64,000 nucleotides of DNA from Henricia sp. BOLD:AAB3569 (lineage: Eukaryota > Echinodermata > Asteroidea > Spinulosida > Echinasteridae). The notes under the pieces are model-generated. The model was not told where the DNA came from. It searched no databases and worked only from the letters and a program-made list of their open reading frames with translations. Each line of letters begins with the position of its first letter. Within the stretch, counting starts at the first letter, position 1. The stretch covers positions 744,001 through 808,000 of the forward strand of contig JBBELK010000504.1 in NCBI GenBank assembly GCA_037783545.1, written 5' to 3'. This document shows, piece after piece, positions 47,816 to 57,720 of this stretch. Made by a program: the position numbers and the translations under genes.

Positions 47816-47969
47816 TTCATCTTAAAATAATCTCTAAAGGAGCCGAGAAACGGCTTAATGCCAATAACCAGTTTATTTCTCAGATCTATTAAAGCATTCC
47901 ATATTTGAGGAAAGAGGGGGAAAAATGCTAAATTGAAGGCAATTCGTACGAGCAAAGCCATAAATAAAT

Positions 47970-48218
47970 TTAAGGGCGCTCTCCTGCTTCTGCAGCCGTG
48001 TTTTCCAACTCGAGGTCTTCTTCCGTGTCAACCAGGATTTTTGGATAGATCATGGGAAGGGTCCCAAGTACTGCATCAAGAAGGTCGAATTGGGGGCATT
48101 TATTTCTTCCAGACCCACTCAGTCTGTTGCTGTAGGACGCTTTCACTTGACTCAAGGTCACTTTTCTCCACGTGGCTCTATTGTTACCGATCCGGAGGAC
48201 AAGCAATAGTACACACAA
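47970..48218 (-). pseudogene. Myb/SANT-like DNA-binding domain fragment
   Basis: The - strand frame includes WRKVTLSQVKASYSNRLSGS, then GRNKCPQFDLLDAVLGTLP and ILVDTEED. This matches the last helix and tail of Myb/SANT-like (Myb_DNA-bind_4 type) domains, where an SGxGR segment, FDxLDxxLGT and a VDTEED-like acid tail are typical. The first helices are missing or lie in another exon. These domains accompany transposon proteins such as Harbinger. Confidence 0.5.
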
Positions 48219-48325
48219 TAGTACACCTGTGACCTTTTGATCCCATGTAAAAGCACCCCGTACAAGTTGAAGGTTTTAAAAATTTTACTTTTCGTCTTTT
48301 TGCAATAACACGGTTGCATGCTTAA

Positions 48326-48999
48326 CTAATTAAGAGGTGGGTACCTAGAACCTTTGTACTGGACATCTGGGTTGGGGTAGGGACTATGAATAGAGTTCAT
48401 CACACAAGACGGCAGTGGTACGCGGTTGAAACGATCTCGCACACCATCTAACAACTTGCCTATAGGTAACATGGCGGAATTCCCTGCAAAAGAAACATAT
48501 TGTGACTGATAGTGCTTATGTACCGTCTGTAGGGTTGCAGGGTTCACTTCAGGCAGCAAGCTTCAAACCAAGGGTGCTGGGTAAGACACTGGTCGGGATC
48601 TTCAAGGTCCATCTCCAGTTCAGCCATTTTATTAGATGTAATCTGCACCTCCTTGCAACAAATGCTGTTGAGTATACTTGCCTGTATTGTGCATTGTCCA
48701 CATGAACAAGGGTGCTGGGTAAGACACTGGTCAGGATATCCAAGGTCCATCTCCAGTTCAGCCATTTTATTAGATGTAATCTGCACCTCCTTGCAACAAA
48801 TGCTGTTGAGTATACTTGCCTGTATTGTGCATTGTCCACATGAACAAGGGTGCTGGGTAAGAAACTGGTCAGGATATCCAAGGTCCATCTCCAGTTCAGC
48901 CATTTTATTAGATGTAATCTGCACCTCCTTGCAACAAATTCTGTTGTTGGCTGTATTATGCATTGTCCACATGAACAATGTAAACCAGAATGAAACCAT
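48326..48999 (-). pseudogene. P2X7 ballast-like domain gene with triplicated cysteine segment and frameshift
   Basis: Reading right to left, a 151-codon frame (48999-48544) holds three in-frame copies of a segment with CSCGQCTIQ, SICCKEV and DQCLTQHP, ending HPWFEACCLK. This is the N-terminal half of the P2X7 ballast domain (CxCGxC, CC, C(I/L)TxHPxF). Downstream the second half is visible in two different frames: RHVTYRQVVRWCA, then RVPLPSCVMNSI and YPNPDVQYKG, so at least one frameshift and a stop separate them. In P2X7 these cysteines bind zinc and anchor the domain at the membrane; here no channel part exists. The gene looks dead, but the triplication is recent. It lies downstream of a transposon-like frame pair (49003-49639) on the same strand. 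Confidence 0.7.
48571..48984. repeat. 138-bp tandem repeat, three copies
   Basis: Copies start at 48571, 48709 and 48847, each beginning AGGGTGCTGGGTAAGA. The first two differ at about three positions; the third lacks about nine bases. The unit is 46 codons long and keeps the - strand frame open. Confidence 0.95.
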
Positions 49000-49002
49000 A
49001 AT

Positions 49003-49639
49003 TTACATGCAACGATTCACTCTGGCTCTCCGTCTCTGCACTTTCTTGAATCCCTCCAGCAGTTTGGTTTCATACTCTATCTTACTTTTCAATTCGAGGT
49101 ACTCAATTTCTGCATCTACAGCAGCTACGGATGTAGCTTCCCACTCATCATACAGTGTCTCATCCTCCTGCAGAAGCATGCCCCTATCCTTTATTCTGCA
49201 AAACTCTTCCACATTCCGATAATACTTAAATAACAAGGCCTAACATAATGTGTACAATTGGTGGGCTGATATGGGTCAGATTGTGAGCCATAGGTAAGAT
49301 TTGCTGGCGTACAATCGATCTGTGATGGTTGCTATTTTCAAATGTGTTTCCACCACTACGAGGATCTTGTCTGTTGTCGGCAAGATCCTGAACTATGTCC
49401 TGCGGTTCGCGTCTTGGATACCACTCGGGGTTGTCAATGAAACGGTCTCCATCCCAGATTTTGGGGGTGTATGACACCACTGGGGGACATAGCTTGGAGT
49501 GGCAGATAACACCACAGACAGGAGAATGCTGCGTGTGGCCCATCACTTTTGTTAGAAATTCATAATCCCCAACAAGAAAAATCCTAGATATTTTAATATC
49601 ACCTCCAACTCGTATTTGAGACGTCTGAAGGAGCTGCAA
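49003..49639 (-). pseudogene. Transposon-type protein, two frames joined by a one-base frameshift
   Basis: A 137-codon frame (49639-49226) contains ISRIFLVGDYEFLTKVMG, cysteines of a former CxxC pair, and HISPPIVHIMLGL. It overlaps a 77-codon frame (49236-49003; KYYRNVEEFCRIKDRG, then a helical EYLELKSKIEYETKLLEG) in the position where the sequence should continue. The F(L)xGDYEFL motif and the PPxxHxxLGL motif occur in a large family of uncharacterised transposon-linked proteins of corals and echinoderms (established from my memory of such proteins, not searched). Part of the first frame is repeated at 50175-50325. Confidence 0.5.
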
Positions 49640-49793
49640 GATCTATTCTCTGAAAATACTAAAAATCTTGCTCCATGTTGACGTAGGTATCAGTTGCTTG
49701 AAACATGGCTAGCAGATCCGTGTTGTCAGCAGAGTTGCTGTCTACAATATTGCAGACTTATACTGCTGCATCCTTTGTCCAAAGAGGATAAAA

Positions 49794-50021
49794 TTAATAA
49801 TCCTGTTTACCCTTTATTTCATGTAGCTTCGTTGAGTTAAGGAGGACATTCTCCATGTCACTTTTGCTGTTGACAGCTTTCCTAGTACTGCAAGCATTTC
49901 CACTTGCGAGACGCTCAACACCAAATACCCCCTCAAGCAGGGCATACAGGAGGCTTTCTTTGCATTTCCTTTTGTTGAAGACAATCTTCTTAGCCCTCCT
50001 AAAATCGGAATCTTTAAGCAA
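49794..50021 (-). pseudogene. BEN-like segment, copy 1
   Basis: The - strand frame contains KESLLYALLEGVFGVERLAS, then GNACSTRKAVNSKSDMENVL. The pattern LLxxLFxxExLAxSNxxGxRxKxAL-xxK resembles the core of BEN domains, DNA-binding modules found in chromatin and transposon proteins. Two close relatives lie at about 51640-51835 and 52400-52652. Copy 1 is fused upstream to a shorter FRRAKK segment. Confidence 0.4.
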
Positions 50022-50174
50022 GTCTTTTTACAGGAAATTGCAATTTTTGGGTAAAATCAAAATCTCTACACGTTCTACATACTGCCCTGGCCATAATACT
50101 TGCCACTCGCCTCGCCGTGCAGTCGTCAAAGATGGTCGTATGGCTGGCGCATTGAATTATGGGCTCCGAGAATC

Positions 50175-50325
50175 TTGTCTGTTAGCAAGATTCCTGAACT
50201 ATGTCCTGCAGTTCGCGTCTTGGATACCACTCAGGGTTGTCAATGAAACGGTCTCCATCCCAGATTTTGGGGGTGTATGACACCATACACTGGGGGACAT
50301 AGCTTGGAGTGGCAGATAACACCAC
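50175..50325 (-). pseudogene. Partial duplicate of the 49372-49515 transposon-type segment
   Basis: About 140 bases (including GGTTGTCAATGAAACGGTCT and TGGGGGACATAGCTTGGAGT) match 49372-49515 on the same strand with a few changes and a 5-base insertion. It is evidence of local segmental duplication. Confidence 0.85.
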
Positions 50326-50513
50326 TGACACTGATTTTATGTATGACGTCTATGACCAAGTGTAAACTCCAAATAGTCGTTCATCAAACTCGGAATCATC
50401 CTCGTCCTAAAAATTTAAAAGTGCTTAAGTTAAAAATTGGATATTGCGCGGTTACGACAAGTTTCGTGAAATCATATTTACATTATTGTGCAGCTATGCA
50501 CTTTATAGTTTGA

Positions 50514-51190
50514 AATTCTTACATATAACACAAACTTGTACAAAAAAACATTTTTAAAAATCACAATCCAACAAAAACATAAGCTTTGAATCTACAAGAA
50601 AAACTTTGACTTACTCTCAGTTTCATCCATATCTGCTATGGCTTGATGATCAGCATCTATTGTTGAAGAATTAAATACACGTAACAGTATTAATCTAGCT
50701 AATCAGCAGGGTAGCACAGCCTAACGAATAACATAGATATACCACATGAGTCACCAGAATTTGGAGCAAAGAGATCACAAATGGACAACATCTATTGCTC
50801 CAATATCCACTCTCATATCACTGATATCATTTGAGAGGCGACATATTTCCTCTAAAGGATTAAGTTTTCCCTTTAAGCATGTTAAGGAGCATATTTTGGA
50901 TATGTATATAGCACAGCAAAGTTAATTTATTCCCATTGGACTTGGCACAATAAATGTAAGATTACATTGTCATACATCATTATCCAAAAAAAACAAGTTT
51001 GGGATTTTGTAGGGCCAATTTATGTTTATTTGTCAATTTACCGCCCTTCAAGGGCTCCTCGATTACAGATTTTTCCTCTAGATATGATATTGCGAGGGTG
51101 AGATAAATCTTCATAGAGAAGGGTGTTGATTTCTTCACCATCGGTACGCCCCCTGGTTTAATTTTGGCTGCCATTGGAGTTTTCATTTTG
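50514..51190. other. Non-coding stretch with no recognised feature
   Basis: AT-rich DNA without convincing coding signal on either strand. Frames here are short and lack recognisable motifs. Confidence 0.5.
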
Positions 51191-51639
51191 CCCACTTACT
51201 ATCTCCAGTAGTGTCTTGACTCGAGAGGCATATTCAGCTATGTCCTTAGTTCACAAAAATTAAGGTAGCCTATGACTAACAATGTACTACAAAAGTGCAA
51301 AACAGCTTCGGGCTCTGCAAAAATTGTGTGAATCTCATTCTGTTTTCATACATATGTACAATTTTGAAAAATTAAGTTTGTATCTTGTACTACTATTACT
51401 ACTTCTGCTATGGGACTGGCGGGCCAGCAAGAGAAGGAACGGTGATACTATTTAAAATGTTGCAAATTACTGCATCTCCGCAACTGTCCATGTGAGACTC
51501 GCCCCTAGCTTGCTCCTGGCTTGGCCACTTGATTGTCGTCCACGGTGCTGTCGCCACGCTCCATCCGTTGATCCATAACTGGCAGTCTTGAACGAGCTTG
51601 CGTTAGGGGTGCGGAGGGAGCAGTTTACCCTTTATTTCA

Positions 51640-51835
51640 TGTAGCTTCATTGATTCAAGGGGGACATTCTCCAAGTCACTTTTGCTGTTGACAGCTTTCC
51701 TAGTACCGCAAGCATTTCCACTTGCGAGACGCTCAACACCAAATACTCCTTCAAGCAGGGCGTACAGGAGGCTTTCCTTAATTTCCCTTCGTTAAAGGCA
51801 ATCCTCTTGGCCCTCTCGGTCATTACTGGTACCCC
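51640..51835 (-). pseudogene. BEN-like segment, copy 2
   Basis: Same segment as at 49794-50021 and 52422-52652, but a base deletion near the LKESLL part breaks the frame, so no long open frame is reported. The GNACGTRKAVNSKSDLENVP part is readable on the - strand. Confidence 0.4.
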
Positions 51836-52421
51836 ACCGGGATTTAGAGGACAAAGCGTCTAGCAATGAAATAATTCAGAATTTTTCCCACTTACTATCT
51901 CCAGTAGTGTCTTGACTCGAGAGGCATATTCAGCTATATCCTTAGTTCACAAAAATTAAGGTAGCCTATGACTAACAATGTACTACAAATGTGACTGGTT
52001 TTCTATTTACATGTAATATTGTTTCTTCTTAAGTAACCGCTTCGGGCTCTGCAAAAATTGTGTGAATCTCATTCTGTTTTCATACATATGTACAATTTAA
52101 ACAAATTAAGTTTGTATCTTCTTGTACTACTATTACTACTTCTGCTATGGGACTGGCGGGCCAGCAAGAGAAGGAATGGTGATAGTGTTTAAAATGTTGC
52201 AAATTACTGCATCTCCGCAACTGTCCATGTAGTGAGACTCACCCCAACCCTGCGTGTACTGCTTGCTCCAGGCTGCTGCATTGCTCCTGGCTCAGCCACT
52301 TGATTGTCGTCCACGGTACTGTGGCCACGCTCCATCTGTTGATCCATAACTGGCAGTCTTGAACGAGCCTGCGTTAGCGGTGCGGATGGAGCGGTTTACC
52401 CTTTATTTCATGTAGCTTCGT

Positions 52422-52652
52422 TCAGACAAGGGGGACATTCTCCAAGTCACTTTTGCTGTTGACAGCTTTCCTAGTACCGCAAGCATTTCCACTTGTCGTC
52501 CACTCAACACCACATACCCCCTCAAGCAGGTCATACAGGAGGCTTTCTTTACATTTGCCTTTGTTGAAGGCAATCCTCTTGACCCTCTCAGTAATTACTG
52601 GTACCCCAGCATCTAGCAATGAAATAATGAAATAATTTAGAATTTTCAACAA
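52422..52652 (-). pseudogene. BEN-like segment, copy 3
   Basis: The frame contains TERVKRIAFNKGKCKESLLY, DLLEGVCGVEWTTSGNACGT and RKAVNSKSDLENVPL. It lacks the rest of a BEN domain and ends at a stop. Confidence 0.4.
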
Positions 52653-52849
52653 ACAGATTTGCCCATTTCTTTTAAAACAAGTAATTACATGTGCTGCTGC
52701 AGCTGACTTTGTATTCCAAAAGCTGCAGTTTCAGTGAAACACATTTAATTTTAATCAACATAAAAGTTGTGTTTTTCAGTATGTCATTTCCCTAGAAAGG
52801 GTGATTTCACATTGGTGGCATGCATTAATCAGCGAGTCTGGCCCGGTAT

Positions 52850-53005
52850 TCTTGAGGATTTTTGCCAACCCTTGGTTATCGAAGATCCTTTCAAAGTAAA
52901 CAAGACATCGCCGCTAGAATCGTAATATAGCACACCATTCTTCAACACGTTCAGTTCGTCCACAAGAGGGGCGAGATACGGATTCATATCATTAGGTCCG
53001 CAGGG
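52850..53005 (-). pseudogene. Tnp2-like (CMC/EnSpm-type) transposase exon fragment
   Basis: A - strand acceptor (CTCTATAAG) precedes GPCGPNDMNPYLAPLVDELN, then VLKNGVLYYDSSGDVLFTLK. A GPxxxxxMNxYLxPLVxEL..L..GV block is typical of the Tnp2 transposase family. A stop follows within 60 codons. Identification rests on this one block. Confidence 0.45.
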
Positions 53006-53215
53006 TCCTTATAGAGAAAAGAACAAAAAATAAATATTCAGAAATATTGTGTAAGTTTAAAATATACATAATTATTCTTTAATTATAATAATTATAATGC
53101 TCGCTTCCTCAGCTCTTCTACATGCCTTCCCCTCTCCTGTCTGATGGTGAAAGAGTATTTAGATGGGCGACCCCGTCTTTCAGTTGAGCCCCATTACGGA
53201 GATCTGAGGAGTTCT

Positions 53216-53464
53216 TTAGGAATCTCTGATTCTCAGGAAACTCATTGTTCTGAATTTTTTCGTATTTGAATACATGTAATAGTTGCCAAATTTGGCAGTA
53301 TGGCCCGTGGAGTCGCACCTTCCATCTCTCCCAAGAACAAGTTCAGTTGACTTACGAGACTTCATTAGTCTGGTTTGTGCAGCCATCCATGTTTGTTGCA
53401 CAGCACTGTGGAGATACTGTGCCTGAAGAATGTTCTTGGCACCTGCACTGCAATGTTCAGTGAC
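53216..53464 (-). pseudogene. THAP-transposase core exon fragment
   Basis: A clean acceptor (CTTTCATTCAG) at 53465 precedes VTEHCSAGAKNILQAQYLHS and, further on, LGRDGRCDSTGHTAKFGNYY. Transposon proteins with an N-terminal THAP domain (Kolobok-like) show a GDGRCDSPGHxAKYGxY block here, containing a catalytic-type Asp. In this copy Gly before Asp is Arg and Pro is Thr. The phase (0) agrees with the donor of the THAP exon at 53710. Confidence 0.55.
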
Positions 53465-53709
53465 CTGAATGAAAGTAAAGTAAGAATGTTTTATAAATTC
53501 TAACATGAAAGTAAAATAATGGGAAACTTGGACAAAATTGGACTATGGCATTTCCTTGTTATACAAAATTCAATTTTCTATCAATATTTGATATAAAAAA
53601 CCAAATTTAGGAGTGAGACAATTTTTAGACTTTGGGAGGAAACACTTTTTCAGCCCGTCTCATATGTTTTGTACACAAGGTCAAAAATCATTCCCTTTCC
53701 TTCACTTAC

Positions 53710-54156
53710 CCTTCTATATTCTCGTTTCTTGTAAGCTCCTCTCAGCTTCTTGGGTGGAGAGTCCGATTGGTCTGGACAGTAGGGATGGTCAGGGTTCTTA
53801 ATTGATGGCACAGCAGTAGTTTGTAGCTTAAGGCGACTGGGAAATCCAAACTTGCACTTCATGATCGCCGACGGATCAAAATGTTGCTCGGCGAAATGAG
53901 CGCTACAAACACGCGAGTACTCCGAAGCTATGAAGTCTGATCTTGTGTTTTTCACAAAGCGCATCCAACAATGATGTATAGCCGTATCCTTGGGAAATTT
54001 ATAGACGCTAACATCGGAGTAAATTACTTGGTTTCTCCGACACCCACTCCGACAATGCAATGTACCATATTTTTGATGTTTTGGACTGAATTTATCAACT
54101 GAATTGTTTCTCCGCGCGATACGAACGAACTCCGCGCGCGATCGAACGACATGCAT
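53710..54156 (-). pseudogene. THAP-domain exon of a transposase-type gene
   Basis: The - strand exon ends in a consensus donor (AGAAGG|GTAAGT, intron starting at 53709). It encodes a THAP zinc finger (C2CH): HCRSGC near codon 35, VYKFPKD, a Trp in CWMRFV, then RVCSAHFAEQHFD and a final AVPSI, all at the spacing of the family. THAP domains bind DNA and are used by P-element-like and Kolobok-like transposases as well as by host factors. A lysine/arginine-rich tail (PPKKLRGAYKKREYRR) follows. The exon is intact; with the damaged core exon at 53216-53464 the gene as a whole looks inactive. Confidence 0.8.
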
Positions 54157-54416
54157 GTGGGATGCCTAACATACAGCCGGCTAAATAGCAGTGGGAATAA
54201 GACACAATGTGTGTGGCACCAGACTGTTGTATTGGCGCTGCAGCTCATTGCCGAGCCAGAACTATGCCTTTTTTGGGCCGTAAAAGGTGTCCGTCAAATA
54301 AAAACATAGACGAAAGCGAAGTCGAAAAACGAGTTTCAGAAAGATTAGCTAAAGAAAAAAAGGACCTTATAGGGGGAACTTTTAAATTCAATTTCACAAT
54401 AGACATAATAAAAATA

Positions 54417-54444
54417 GCGGGTGGGCCTGTGAAGACCCACCCGC
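54417..54444. terminator. 9-bp stem hairpin between convergent virus-like frames
   Basis: GCGGGTGGG and CCCACCCGC are separated by a 10-base loop, in otherwise very AT-rich DNA. It lies about 55 bases past the stop of the - strand HNH-like gene. Palindromes at transcript ends are a known 3'-processing signal in Mimiviridae-type viruses. Function here is inferred. Confidence 0.5.
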
Positions 54445-54499
54445 TTACGATAATGTAAATAATGTTAGATTAGTGCCCACCGCGCCAATTTTAAAAGAT

Positions 54500-55056
54500 T
54501 TATTTTCTACTCGAGTTACATTTTAGACAAGCTAAAACGCAATTTGATTTAACGTGACATATAGCGTTATTTAATCGTTCAATAGTAGCTAGGTCATCTT
54601 TTTTCTTGGTATACTGCACTTTTACGTGACAATCTTTGTAATAACAATATTCGTAGTCTTCGATCATCCCGCGTAAAAAGTCTTTATCTATCGTATTTTT
54701 TATCCACTTGGCGAGAATTATGGATCCATTGCTTGATAGAAATTTGTATTGGATCTACACATAGACAGCAATCATGCCGTCTTTTGCCATGTTTACAAAT
54801 CTGCGAACCTCAACATTATATACATTTTTATTCTTTTATGTTGACATATTCCAGCACCGCCGCATTCGGTTCTCTGTTTACCGTGAATACATTTATATTT
54901 AATTCTTCGCAAAGTTAATACTTCTAGGCATTTATAGCAGTTTTTAGTTCTTATTCCATTAGTTTTAATTTTAAAACGATCAATATCTTTGAGCGCGTGG
55001 CATATAGAACAATATTTGCTTTCAGGCTCGTTTTCCATTTTATATATAATCATCAT
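54500..55056 (-). pseudogene. Giant-virus-like zinc-repeat/HNH endonuclease-type gene, frameshifted
   Basis: Reading right to left, an 87-codon frame starts with a CxxC zinc ribbon (KYCSICHALKDIDRF, then NCYKCLEV) and continues into an xHGKQRxxC..GxxICQHKR unit. That kind of unit is repeated in proteins of large DNA viruses (NCLDV) and some algae. A second unit (KHGKRRHDCCLC) is in another frame. A third frame down to 54500 ends with CYYKDCHVKVQY, LATIERLNNAICHVKSNCVL and ACLKCN, which is the HNH-like endonuclease core that follows such repeats in NCLDV proteins. At least two frameshifts separate these pieces. The surrounding DNA is AT-rich. Confidence 0.65.
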
Positions 55057-55247
55057 AATCTTAAATAAATTCTTTTTTAAATCTCATTTTTCTTGAGTCG
55101 GTTAAACGAAGAAAAAAATTAAAAGTCGAGTTTGCTGTTCTCAAAAGGAAACACACGGGCACAGACTTTTGAGATGAAAGCGTCAAAATGTTTCTTTGTT
55201 GTTTTGGGGGGAGGTTTCGCTGAACAAGAACACCATTACTGGTCGAA

Positions 55248-56240
55248 CTAGTGAGGAAGATTTTGTGACGCCTTTAAGTTCTGTATGTATCTGGCTTCTT
55301 TCAGCACACTCTCTCGTAGAACTTCAAGAACTTCAGGTGAATTTCTTGCATCAGGGACGTCCTCCACTAGTTTCAGTGTAATCATCATCCCATCCAAGGC
55401 CCTGGCTATGGTGGCAGTAGAAACCTGGGGCTTCGCTGGCAGATGCTCACTCAAACTAGCCTTCATTTGTTGAAGTGTCAAATCCCCAGTACTGTGTTAC
55501 CAAGCGAAATGGTAGCTTGGCAACACAGACACCGATCAAGTGAGGAAGATTTTGTGATGCCTTTAAGTTCAGTATGTATCTGGCTTCTTTCAGCACACTC
55601 TCTCGTAGACGCCTTGGAGGTAGCCGTTCTTGGTTCCTTGTTTCTTTGATGACAACCGGCATCCCCTTATAGGATGAACAAGAACCGTAGGTTCCGTTCC
55701 CTATGTTATCGCCGGGTGGCAGTTCTTTTTGCTTGAGAAACATAGATGATGGGAGAGCTGGATCTCTCTGGGGCCCCTTCCTCCTTTCTGGAATTCCCGG
55801 ACGTTTTTGAGCTATGCCGAGGTTTCCCCTTTGTGAATTTTTTAGCTCCTCAAATTCTGCTTATAGGTCTGCATTTTCTTTTCGGAGAGCCTTGATCTCC
55901 GCCGGTGTGCTCAAATCCTAGATGAGGTCGTCTATTCCAGGCAGAATACGGGAAGATTCGTTAGCGTCGTGCCAACTGTCTGGAATCAACACACTCTCAT
56001 CCAAATTGGCTGCCAGCTGGATGCCATAATACATCCAAGTAGGTTTCGGATTTGTTTTCGTCTTACCCGGCCGCAATCTTCTCACGGAACCTCCAAAGCA
56101 CTTCTGTATAGCTTTCCTTTTTTCTTGCTGCTCAAGGGAAATGGTGATGAACTTTCTCCAATGCAATTTGCACGGAAACCTTGCCATTTTTGTTCACTTC
56201 AAAAATATTTTGAACGACTTCTTCTTGACGATCCATTGTA
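55248..56240 (-). pseudogene. Protein-kinase-like pseudogene with internal duplication
   Basis: From 56237 down, a frame begins MDRQEEVVQNIFEVNKNGKV and shifts into KAIQKCFGGSVRRLRPGKTK and NLDESVLIPDSWHD (56187-55918). It then shifts again into a coiled-coil piece (STPAEIKALRKENADL, a stop, AEFEELKN) and reaches a kinase N-lobe at 55743-55456. The visible N-lobe motifs are the glycine-rich loop IGNGTYGS, the VAIK-type lysine in MPVVIKE, the alphaC-like ESVLKEARYI, then NLPHLIGVC and PFRLVTQY. Below it, 55481-55248 repeats the ESVLKEARYIxNLKASQNLPH part after an unrelated segment. No catalytic loop (HRD) or DFG is seen. Kinases of this type occur near mobile elements in marine invertebrates; the exact family is unknown to me. 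Confidence 0.6.
55250..55620. repeat. Direct duplication of about 85 bases inside the kinase-like pseudogene
   Basis: GTGAGGAAGATTTTGTGA and CTGGCTTCTTTCAGCACACT occur at about 55250-55320 and again at about 55539-55610, in the same orientation, about 290 bases apart. Confidence 0.85.
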
Positions 56241-57147
56241 TCTCGAAATGAGGATGTCTGCAGCATGCACTGGTAGTTTATTTTGGATACTGTAACTAAC
56301 ACCAAAAATAAGACACCTATAACAAAATTCTCGTGCTTGAGTTTTTATTTATAATTAATTAAAGAACTGAGGAGGAGCTGAATACTTAACAAATATTTAC
56401 AAATAGGGTACTAACATCCACAGCAGTGTTTTAACTAAGAAAAATAAGCAACTTGTCCAATGCAATGCCCAGTCATGAAATCAACTGAACTAAGAAAACT
56501 CTGGGACTTATATAATTAACTTAAAAAGAATCAGTCACCCAAATAAGAATTAAAAATATCTTAACTAAACAGAAAGGTGACCAGAACTAAAGATGCAACA
56601 TAACTAAGAATAAAAGTGAACATACCAGGCCAAAGTGCAGCACCAGCCAGGGGCCCTCTGGCTGGGACAACACAATGACCCAGGAACAAAAAGAAACATA
56701 CCAGGCCATCATGCAGCCCCAGCCAGGGATCCAGGACTAGGACTACACAATGGCCCATTTAACAAAAGAAACACTAACACTGCTGTGTGGAATTTAAATT
56801 TTTTTACAATACTTTTTATAACACGCTGGATTCAATCAACGAATTCTTGCGTGACCACAGCCGACTGCACTTCCTTTACCAATGTAAATCATAGAACAAG
56901 GACCAGATTGTCTTGTCTAGAATCATCAACGATAACCTGTTGAAAATCCGTCAGTTATGCTTATAGCTATCGTTGCATCGTAGATGGCAGCAGCGGCGAT
57001 TTCGGACAACAATTGGTAAAATACACGCTACAAACTGTAAAATTATACATAAGTGAGACGGTTTACATCATCACAATGTCGGCCATCTCCCAGAATAATT
57101 TTATACGCATAACTCAACAACACCTTCAGTTTCTCGATATTTTCTGA
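56240..57147. other. Spacer with a 71-bp imperfect tandem duplication
   Basis: No gene recognised. At 56629-56690 and 56702-56760 a CATACCAGGCCA..CAGCACCAGCCAGGG-type segment occurs twice. The rest is AT-rich. Confidence 0.55.
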
Positions 57148-57720
57148 TTACAAATCAAGAGAAGTGGTAGAAATACCGTCTTCGGCGACTTTACGCTTAG
57201 GGTAAAAGTATGTGAACGCCTTTTTGACTTGTCTATACGTGTACATAGCTCCTTTGCACATGCGGAATCCGCGGTTCGACCCAATCCCACCTATCTGGAA
57301 ATTTAACACGTCTAAATACCGTTCCTTGGTGATATTGTTCGTCCATTTATTTAAGCCTTTGCAGCTCACTTTATTTTCTCATCCAAAACGGAAATACGTT
57401 TTGCTGCAGAGCGCCACTATTCCCTCACCTTCCCACTCAATCTTAAAAAGCCCCGGCGTTTGTTTGTCATAGGCAGCATGTTCTGGCGTATCATTGCGAG
57501 GGAACTACAGATGTTTTTCACGACAAAACTCTTCCCTTTTATTTTCTTTGATTACATCTTCTAGACTATTTCCCGATATTGCCAAATACGCCGAATCTGT
57601 ATCCATCTCGCACATCTCAAAGTCGGCTGGATCTATGTATTTAGCCAAAACATCGTAATAACATTCCAACATAAAAATAAAAGCGTTCTGCTTGGGGTAC
57701 GTTGATGCCGATTTATTCTA
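57148..57720 (-). pseudogene. Protein-primed type B DNA polymerase fragment (Polinton/adintovirus-like)
   Basis: One - strand frame runs from about 57720 to its natural stop at 57148, interrupted by an in-frame TAG (57505-57507) and TGA (57379-57381). It carries the palm motif C context EMCEMDTDSAYLAISG (DTDS at 57592-57603), a later TPGLFK block and a thumb-like C terminus with SCKGLNKWTNNITKERYLDV and KKAFTYFYPKRKV. In Polintons and adintoviruses this polymerase copies the element from protein-primed ends. Exonuclease, TPR insertions and motif A are absent, so most of the gene was deleted. The two stops make it non-functional. Confidence 0.75.

Larger units (their letters stand above)
51191..52652. 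repeat. Tandem segmental duplication of about 0.7 kb
   Basis: The first copy covers about 51191-51883 and the second 51884-52652. Shared landmarks are CTTACTATCTCCAGTAGTGT (51198 and 51891), TTCGGGCTCTGCAAAAATTG (about 51307 and 52041) and CCCTTTATTTCATGTAGCTT (51626 and 52399). The offset is about 693 bases at the left and about 770 at the right because of an insertion in copy 2. Each copy ends in a BEN-like segment. Confidence 0.9.

Noticed and set aside
47588..48999. A functional P2X receptor gene
   Set aside because: No transmembrane or extracellular P2X segment is present; only ballast-domain-like pieces with stops and a frameshift occur.
48653..49222. 189-codon + strand frame
   Set aside because: It is the antisense of the triplicated P2X7-like segment and of the frame at 49003-49236; the - strand translations carry the recognisable motifs.
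54264..54458. 65-codon + strand frame (MPFLGRKRCPSNK..) facing the HNH-like gene
   Set aside because: Its stop lies beyond the hairpin, it has no recognisable motif, and it could be a chance frame in AT-rich DNA. Kept out of the feature list.
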